Below are positions 56,792 through 64,000 of a DNA stretch of 64,000 bases, piece by piece. The stretch spans positions 2,942,716 through 3,006,715 of the forward strand of contig CM030865.1 in the NCBI GenBank assembly GCA_018105865.1, read 5' to 3'. The first letter of the stretch is position 1. Each line of letters starts with the position of its first letter. A program made the translations under genes and the position numbers. The DNA comes from Metaphire vulgaris. Taxonomy: Eukaryota; Annelida; Clitellata; Crassiclitellata; Megascolecidae. The notes under the pieces were generated by a model. It was given only the letters and a program-made list of their open reading frames with translations. It made no database searches and had not been told where the DNA came from.

Positions 56792-58109
56792 GTTTATTGT
56801 ATAGTTCTATGCCATACTGACTTTCACCTTAGGCAATTGTTGGTAAGTTGTTGTCATGGGCGTAAACTTCTATTAGGCCTCTAGGCTCAAACCCCCTCCT
56901 CCCCGAACTTTTTGAGAGGCTACCATAGGGAAGGGGAAGGCATAGGGGTTAGTTCTCTTCACTTTTTCATATAAGTTTACGCCAATGCATGTAGCATACT
57001 TTAACAACTTCTCGGGACAACAATTTGTTCATCTTGTTATGATAGCTTAGACTCGATATGCCTATAATTAATTATGTTATCGTATTGTCTTGCATTCTTA
57101 CTGATGTTTGGTGATAGTTGGTGATGCCAAGTAAAATATTGTGGATTTGTCTGATGCCATTTTGTATTTGCAATTTGTTACTAGGTGTAATATTTATCGT
57201 TGGATATTTTAGGTATTTTGCAGTTTGCATTACCTTAATGTTGTACTTTGATTTTTTGTACACCAATTGACAGCATTTAACTGCTCTGAAAGTAACCTAT
57301 GTGCAAGTGAATATGTGTCTTTGTGGTGAATAAAACTTGGCAGCTTGGAACGTTATGATTTTATTTGCAGTATTAAGACATTTTTACCTTGTCTGTGCTG
57401 GTTTTTTCTGCCTTGTTTCATTTCAACTGAACTTCCAACGAAGTGTGCTAAAATTTTTATGGCTTTTTTTGCTTTGTGATGTTATTGTTTCAATTTCTTA
57501 ACAAAGTGTTTGTAGTTGATGACAGATTGTTTTAATGTAGGCTTGAGGCAAACAAAATGTGTGTGTGTGTGTGTGTATGTGTGTGTGTGTGAGAAATGTG
57601 TATTAGATGATCCTATGATGACTGTGAAAATGTTGGTGATGATTATTGTATTGTATTGTACTGGATGGCTTCTATAGCGCCGTAGAATGGCGAAGGCCAA
57701 AGTCAAAGGTGCTGTCGACAACGTTGACAAATCAACACCAAACGGAAGATGTTGGTTGATTATTGAAAGATACAATCCAAAAGGATCATCGTCACTCAGT
57801 TATCCAAGCCTGATATCCTGTATTTGGTTTGCGTCTTGTGTGATTGGGGTTTGGTGCCATCTGCTGATATTTCTATGCATTATGGAGTGGTGATTAGAAG
57901 TTGATTAGATTTGATCTTCTTAAGGTTATAATAAATGTTTGGGTTTTCGTTTACTTTAACTTGTCTGTTTAATAGAAATGCTGCAGATCTACTTTGTGGT
58001 TATATGCTGAAATTCCCATTGATATAGATAGCCTCAGTATTTACACGTTTTCAATGTGTGCCAAACATGAATGATGCTTGCTGTAAAGGAAAAGGCCAGT
58101 CTCAACAGT

Positions 58110-58312
58110 GTTGTTATCGACCTATCTGGTGTTAGACTGGTTCCTGTTAGGGTCCATCCATAAAGTATGTACGTGCTGTTGAAGAGGAGGGGTTGGGTTT
58201 AGGAGATTTTGCGTGTGTACGGGGGAAGAGGGGTTGAAAATATGCTTTTTTTGCATACGTGCTATGTGGACGAGCCCTTAGGACACCGAAGTTAGACAGC
58301 CTTGGGCTTAAC
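58110..58312 (+). pseudogene. 5S rRNA-like fragment split by a MITE
   Basis: The left part (58116-58149) and right part (58278-58312, GGACACCGAAGTTAGACAGC) join into the same 5S-like segment seen at 54178-54232. They are separated by a 128-bp PIF/Harbinger-like MITE at 58150-58277 flanked by TTA. Confidence 0.6.
58150..58277. mobile_element. PIF/Harbinger-like MITE, CATCCATATAGTACG family, inside 5S-like DNA
   Basis: GGGTCCATCCATAAAGTATG to GTGCTATGTGGACGAGCCC, with TTA at 58147-58149 and 58278-58280. The joined flanks rebuild a 5S-like sequence, which confirms the exact ends. Confidence 0.85.
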
Positions 58313-58520
58313 TTGCTTTCTGAACGTGTTACAATCCTGGAATTGAAGTTCCCATTGCAGACTTTATGCTGTATTTGAAAAAATTGAAATGCCCATTTGT
58401 TGTCTACTGAATTTTCACCTTTTTTTGCTTATGCTAGTGGCACCACTGTTTTTGATTGATGTTCATAATTCTGATTGACTTTCATAATTTTGCTTGACAT
58501 ACATGATTTTGATTGGCATC

Positions 58521-58823
58521 AGTGACGCAGCCAAGGGAGGTTTGGGGGGTTGAAACCCCCTTGGCTGCCAATGGAAAAATTTTTTTAATGTGTTTCCATA
58601 CATTTTTATTTTTGGATGCGGTTTTTGGGGTCAAAATCCCCCTTGGCTGCCGACCCCAACAAATTTCTTAAGCGCTATACAATGTAAAGATGTAAAGGTG
58701 ACAGATGACGACCTTTTTTGCTTGTGAGCATCTGTAAGGGAAAATTACAAGAAGGAAATATGAAGATGGCCATTTTTCTTTTTTCAAACCCCTCCCATTT
58801 TGAAAATCCTGGCTACGCCACTG
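58521..58823. mobile_element. hAT-like MITE, CAGTGACGCAGCC family
   Basis: CAGTGACGCAGCCAAGG to CTGGCTACGCCACTG with flanks ATTGGCAT and ATTGGAGG (6/8). Confidence 0.65.
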
Positions 58824-58828
58824 ATTGG

Positions 58829-58944
58829 AGGCCTCACTTAAAGCTCCTGCTTATGAATGTCAATCAAAATCATGAATGCCAATCAGTGGATTGGCATTCA
58901 TGATTTTGATTGACATTCATAAGCAGGAGTTTTAAGTGAGGCCT
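58829..58944. repeat. Large near-perfect palindrome
   Basis: Arms of about 55 bp (AGGCCTCACTTAAAGCTCCT inward to GAATGCCAATC, and the inverse) meet with only a few unpaired central bases. One side of the arm motif GATTGACATTCAT is also tandemly repeated at 58450-58520. Confidence 0.85.
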
Positions 58945-59045
58945 TCACGTTTACATATTGTGTGTAGCATGAGATCCAGATCTGTATCCTTATATTTTGG
59001 ATTATAAAGTACATACAGTAGTATGCAGTATTTATCGCTTGGGCT

Positions 59046-59193
59046 CAGTGTTTAATCTGGACTCCAGGTGGGGGAGGGAACTGACAAAGCCGAGGGGAAT
59101 CAGCTAGGGGGCTGCTGTTAGTTGATGTAGTATGCCAAAATTTCCGGGGTAAAAGGGCAACCCCCCCCCGGAAAAGATCTAGATTAAACCCTG
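59046..59193. mobile_element. hAT-like MITE, CAGTGTTT family, copy
   Basis: Ends are CAGTGTTTAATCTGG and CTAGATTAAACCCTG. A perfect 8-bp target duplication CTTGGGCT lies at 59038-59045 and 59194-59201. Confidence 0.88.
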
Positions 59194-59646
59194 CTTGGGC
59201 TTCTGCCAGAACTGCCAATAGGTTTTACTAAAGCATACAGCTTAGTCAATATGTATTGATGGCTATTAAGTTTAGAAGGACTTAAAATTATGTAAAATGT
59301 CTAATTTTTATATGATTTGTGTGTGTGATCTGACTGGTTCAATGTGTCTGTTGTAGCCTTTTCTAGCTGTTATACAGTGGCTGTTCTTTTTAAGGTCCGA
59401 TTTTTGGTGTCTTTTTCAGATTTTCTTGGCCTTTTTGTGCAGATCTATCTTGTATTAAGTAGCTCTCTTGTAGTAGAATTTGCCATAGTAATTTTGAGTT
59501 TTTTTAGAATATTTTATTGTGAATTTCGGTTAATTTAAAGCTTGATTATTATTATTAATGTTAATGTTCCCCTTTAAATGAAGAAATTCTGTCAACATTC
59601 AGTGTTTTGTGTTTTAATCAATAGGCCTAAGTAGAACCCTCATGAA

Positions 59647-59811
59647 GAGTGTTTATTCTAGGCCTTCTCTGTCAAATTGTTAAATTCCCCAGTAATAATG
59701 TGTTGGCTGGGTTCTGGAAATATACTCCCAAGTTTGAAGACTCAGGCCTTGTCCTCCCCCCCCAACATTTCAAAATCTCCCCCAGTGTCAAGGTGGCTAG
59801 AATAAACACTG
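59647..59811. mobile_element. hAT-like MITE, CAGTGTTT family, copy
   Basis: Ends are GAGTGTTTATTCTAGGCC and GGTGGCTAGAATAAACACTG. A perfect 8-bp target duplication CTCATGAA lies at 59639-59646 and 59812-59819. Confidence 0.88.
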
Positions 59812-62435
59812 CTCATGAAGAGTGTTTTATTTGGTGAAGTGTTAAGTTCTTGAGTAATATAGTTTGAGGAAAATTTTTAATGATATTTAGGAAATACAAC
59901 AGTTTCTGTTAGTTAATTATTGAATTCACCACTTTTCTTGATGCAATTATAAGCAAATTGACCATCATATAATGGCATGTGCAATTGCCATGACCCTCCT
60001 GAGGGTAAATCAAGTATGCACCCCTAAACCGCTTATATTACTATTTTACAGTGGCATAGCGAGAGTATTTGACGCCCGGGGCAAGATGTACCAATGGTGC
60101 CTTCAACTTCCCAAAAAATCCTGACGAGCAAAAAACGTTTAGATAACTCACATAAACCATCCGTGTTTAAATTCTACATATCCATCCGTGGTAAAGGACT
60201 ATCTTAGAAATTCCTTTTTACTGATCAATTTATGGCACCCTTCTGGGGCGTTGCTTCGACTTTGCACTTTTTCTAAAAGTTCCAGTGCTATTTTAGTAAT
60301 GGATTAAAGCTGTTAAACAGTTTTTCTGATAAACAGGAATGCTGTATAAATTTTAATGATTAACTTTTTGTCAACGTTCCCATATTGTCCATTGACAAAC
60401 ACTCCAAACAATTGATGACTTACTCAAATATTTAATTACCACAAAGTAGATTATTTTAAAGAGTTACATTTTCTGTTGTGATAATAAAGTGGACAGAAAA
60501 GTTAGTAATATTAATTGTAACTGTGTACATTTTTAAGAATACTCTCGAACCATTAGAATTTCTGTCACGTAATTTCATAACATTTCATCAAAGAGTGTTC
60601 CTGAAAGGCCACTAGGCATGTTTTTAAATTGTTTTTTTGAGTATTCTTTCAGTTTTGCAATAGCAGTGCTTGATAAACTGATACTCTTTGTTACAAGTTT
60701 GCATTTTTGCACAAAATGTGCATGGTAACCTTTATGTTCCCAAATTATGGGTTGCCGGAAACTGCATAAATGTGGTTTTACATCACATAGCGAGGGGATG
60801 GGACACGTTACGGCATAAGGAGAAAAGCATTCAAGGTTTCCACTATCAGGAGAAGCTAAATCGGTCATGTCATTTGCTCAGTTTTCAACCCTGCCTACAT
60901 TGTGGAAAATTCCGCCAGGATCAACCTGGCGGCTCCAGGATTTTTAAAGACGGGCGTTGGGTTGAAAAGGTTCTATGCACTCAGGCCAGATATTTGTTGT
61001 CAGGTATGTAGATAGTAATTATAGGGTCCCAACAGGGGACCACTGGGGCCAGGCATTTTATTAATATTAACGGTTGCCCCGGCCTCCATGTGGAGCCGCC
61101 ACTGACCAGCAGATGGAGTTCGAGGAGTTGACAGCGACTTGGAAAATGTTCTGGAAGATCTGAAAATTGAAGGTGCCTTTTAAACAGCTGCAGTTTAGAA
61201 ACTTAAGTAAAAGAAAATGAGAGTTATTTAGAGTTAAATCAGAAGACCCTCCTGTGAGATAGGATGAAAAGAGCCAACATTATTGGGCAAAGTGGAGAAA
61301 AGCCAGTATCTTTCATTAAAATCTTTGGAGACATTGTCTGAATGCCCAGGTGTTCAGCCGATCAGGAACTGTTAATCTAAACAGAATTGGTGATGCAAAA
61401 CAACATCTCGTAACATCAAGGACAATGAAAGGCAAAAGTCTGCCAGATGAAGCTTTGAATACTGTTGCAATAGGAAAGTTTTTGTCATTAAATTACTTGG
61501 TAATGCTGTGGTAAATGTTGCAAGCACCTGTCATACCCATAAGCCTGTCCTCTCTGTAAAACGCCACGTCAAAATAGGCAGCCCATAAACGCTGTCAAAA
61601 CAGCCACATGTATTAGTTTTACAATGAAGGTGTGGAAGGCGTCGACTTTATGCACCGACTGCTTGCAGCCTACAGACCAACCATTCAAAAAGGTATGTTT
61701 TAAGACCACTGGTTCTGAATGATGATAATGTGTATGTTGTGGCAGCATGGAGTGCTGCACTGCAGTGTTGCAGGACTGAAGCTTGATCATTTGACCTTTC
61801 TTCATGAAATTGCACTGTGTTTGCTGAAGATGGAACAACAAATGCCAAGGTGCCAGGTTGGTGGAGGTCCATTAGTGGCCTACTGGATAAGTTTACGTTT
61901 TGATGGAGTTGGGCATCACAGAATGAGTTGTTCTCAGAGACGTTAAGGCATTTTATCAATTAAATACATGTTTGAAAAGTGTGCTAAATGTGATCCTCGT
62001 CTGCACTATGATAAAGGAACAGCGTGCTTTTTACTCTCTGAAATTTATCACTCACGTCCTTGATTTACAATCAGTGCGTTAGACTGTACACTTGATGCAC
62101 AATTGCTGAACGTGTTTTAGAGTAATTTCTGTTCTTTTTATGCAGAAAGTTGCATCTACAGGCTGCCTTAAAATATTACGAGCTATAAGACTTGATTACA
62201 TGTACAGCGATTGACATCATTGTTTGATATAATACAATAAATAATGGCATGTTCCCATATAGGAACATTGCACTCATCCGGCAACGTTCCCATATGGGAA
62301 CATGCCCATAACAACAGTGATAATCAATTATGAACAAATATACTTCAATTACATGCTCAAATGGACACCCATGTCACATAAAAATTGATTGTAAGGTTTT
62401 TTGTTTAAAAAAACTTTTGCCAAAAAAAAGGTTAA

Positions 62436-63078
62436 GGGGTCGTCCATAAATTACGTAACGCGATTTTGGCACTTTTTTTACCCGCGACGTAACAAAACGT
62501 CAGACCCCCTAAAGTATGACGTAAGAACGGGCCGACCACCCCCATTTTCGTCTTCCGAAAAGTCTTGACAAGCAAAAAAGGTTATCCTTGTATTTTTTCC
62601 TTTCCAAAATCCTTGACGAGCAAAACAGGTCAAAGGTCATCACTTAAAGCGCTTTTGACTTAGGCCTTTTTAGCTTTGCTTACGGGGCTCCAGAAATCGT
62701 CCTGTATAAAAATATTAATAATTTAAAAAATTTCGTTACGACACATTTACGGAATCCCCCGTTGTCACACTGCGTAACAAATGGCCGCCCCTCCCAACCA
62801 GGGCCATCTATAGAATTTTGAGCACCCTAGGCAGATTTTCATTTTCGGAAATTTTCGCCCATTCACATCACAAACGGAAAAAGTCCGACGAGCAAAAAAA
62901 AAGCTTCTCAGCTCCCGAAATAACCTGACGAGCAAAAAAACGTTATTCGCTCATAAAAATTTTCAGCCCCGTTTTATTTCGCCCCTACAAAATTTTTCGC
63001 CTCTAGGCAGTACCTAAACTGCCTAATGGTTCAGGTGGCCCTGCTCCCAACTGCGTTACGTAATTTATGGACGACCTC
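62436..63078. mobile_element. PIF/Harbinger-like MITE with long TIRs, carrying a nested hAT-like MITE
   Basis: Terminal repeats GGGGTCGTCCATAAATTACG and its inverse (CGTAATTTATGGACGACCTC) are flanked by TAA on both sides, the 3-bp target type of PIF/Harbinger. No transposase is visible inside. Confidence 0.7.
62799..63043. mobile_element. hAT-like MITE nested in a Harbinger-like element
   Basis: Ends are CAGGGCCATCTATAGAATTT and CAGGTGGCCCTG. A perfect 8-bp duplication CTCCCAAC lies at 62791-62798 and 63044-63051. It interrupts the element at 62436-63078. Confidence 0.8.
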
Positions 63079-64000
63079 TAAGACCAAATGGGTCCCACGG
63101 ACACCATTTTTTGCGCTTTATTTTTTTTTTACAAATAACGGTAGGCCAAATTTTAATTAATTTTTGTGTTTCTTTATCTAACTATTCTGTACGAGTACTC
63201 GACTCCAAAAGTTACTCGACTGAGTCGACTGCAATTTGGAGCATAGACTTTAATATCAGTATTATTAATATTAGTACTATAATAATCTATGATTATCTGC
63301 TTCTCCCTTCTCCCTATTAATAGACGTCAATGTGGAACCGCCAGTGTGTGAGCGCGGATTTGGCGTTATCCAGGCAAAAAAATCTAGAATAGGAAAGTTT
63401 TTTTACCATATAGCCCAAACATTGGGTGCGCTAATTGATACTCTACTCCAGGTAACTAATTATTTTGGGGGCGCCCCCGTGTTTTACGCCCATAAGGGGG
63501 ACAGAGGTGTCACTGTCCGGTGTTGAGTCATACACTCGTTCTGAGTCGATTAAAATCGAAAGTGCGTAGTAATTAATTATTTAAGTAAAATCCCGTGGAT
63601 TTATATAGCGCTTGGGTAGTACCTCAGTAGCGGGTAATAATCCGCTGAGCTGATCCGCTGATCTCAATTTGATACAGACGTTTAGTGATCCGATCAGCGG
63701 CCGGGGGGAGGGGGCAGATCATCAAGCAGTGAACCCAAAGGGGTTGTATAGTGCTTTATTGCAATGTGATTAGCTTATGGTAACTCTAGCCACTAACCAT
63801 TTTGCTATAAGAGAATGTAACACATGTTCTAATTTGGATATGGTTTTTTTTCTAGTATAATAACAATATAATAATATAATATAATATAACAAGGTTTAAA
63901 GTGGTTCAGTAGGGACTGCCCTGTGTGAGAACCACTGTATTATGATTATGCTTATGATTTTTATTTTACTTTTCTACGATTCATGTTTTGTTTAGGTTTA

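Larger units (their letters stand above)
55815..64000. other. Repeat-rich region after CCNF, no gene
   Basis: Contains nested MITEs, a palindrome and unassigned AT-rich DNA. Two weak coding-like stretches are a minus-strand frame at 60575-60868 (97 codons, unrecognised) and a plus-strand frame at 63332-63450 with ERGFGVIQAKKSRIGKFF-like text, faintly similar to hAT transposase C-termini. Neither is strong enough to call. 59820-60560 and 61105-62430 show nothing recognisable. Confidence 0.5.

Overview
The window is nuclear DNA from an intron-rich animal. Every gene has GT-AG introns and animal-type proteins, one gene is specific to motile cilia, and non-coding DNA is crowded with microsatellites, small inverted-repeat transposons (MITEs), non-LTR retrotransposon tails and tRNA-derived SINEs. 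The gene content and repeat style suggest a marine invertebrate, possibly a deuterostome. The phylum cannot be fixed from sequence reading alone.

Five protein genes lie head to tail on the + strand. (1) 1335-5784: the 3' part of DNAI1, an axonemal outer-arm dynein intermediate chain (WD repeats plus a lysine-rich tail). (2) 7412-22638: GMPS, GMP synthase, 17 coding exons, amidotransferase half then ATP-pyrophosphatase half. (3) 26232-29018: RPL27A, ribosomal protein uL15, with a first exon that ends exactly after its ATG. (4) about 31638-43272: NPRL3, a GATOR1 subunit. (5) 46411-55814: CCNF, cyclin F, with F-box, cyclin box and a PEST-like tail. From 55815 to the end I found no gene, only layered repeats and unassigned sequence. 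The five genes do not form a pathway. They are housekeeping, cilia, growth-control and cell-cycle genes. NPRL3 and CCNF are also on one chromosome band in human (16p13.3), so their adjacency may be old linkage.

The most interesting points concern genome dynamics. A roughly 1-kb tandem duplication around GMPS exon 2 has one copy whose sequence is replaced in many short blocks by GC-rich text. The same duplication gives a filled and an empty site for a TTAA-specific MITE. Eight copies of a hAT-like MITE family are present, several with perfect 8-bp target duplications. There is also an array of five CRE palindromes at exact 26-bp spacing beside a GMPS exon, a duplicated ATG-plus-donor unit in an NPRL3 intron, a U6 snRNA pseudogene showing CpG decay, and a 5S rRNA-like fragment split by a MITE with a TTA duplication.

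Four otherwise well conserved exons (GMPS exon 9, NPRL3 last exon, CCNF exons 5 and 13) need a small indel to keep frame. This is as likely to be residual assembly error as biology.
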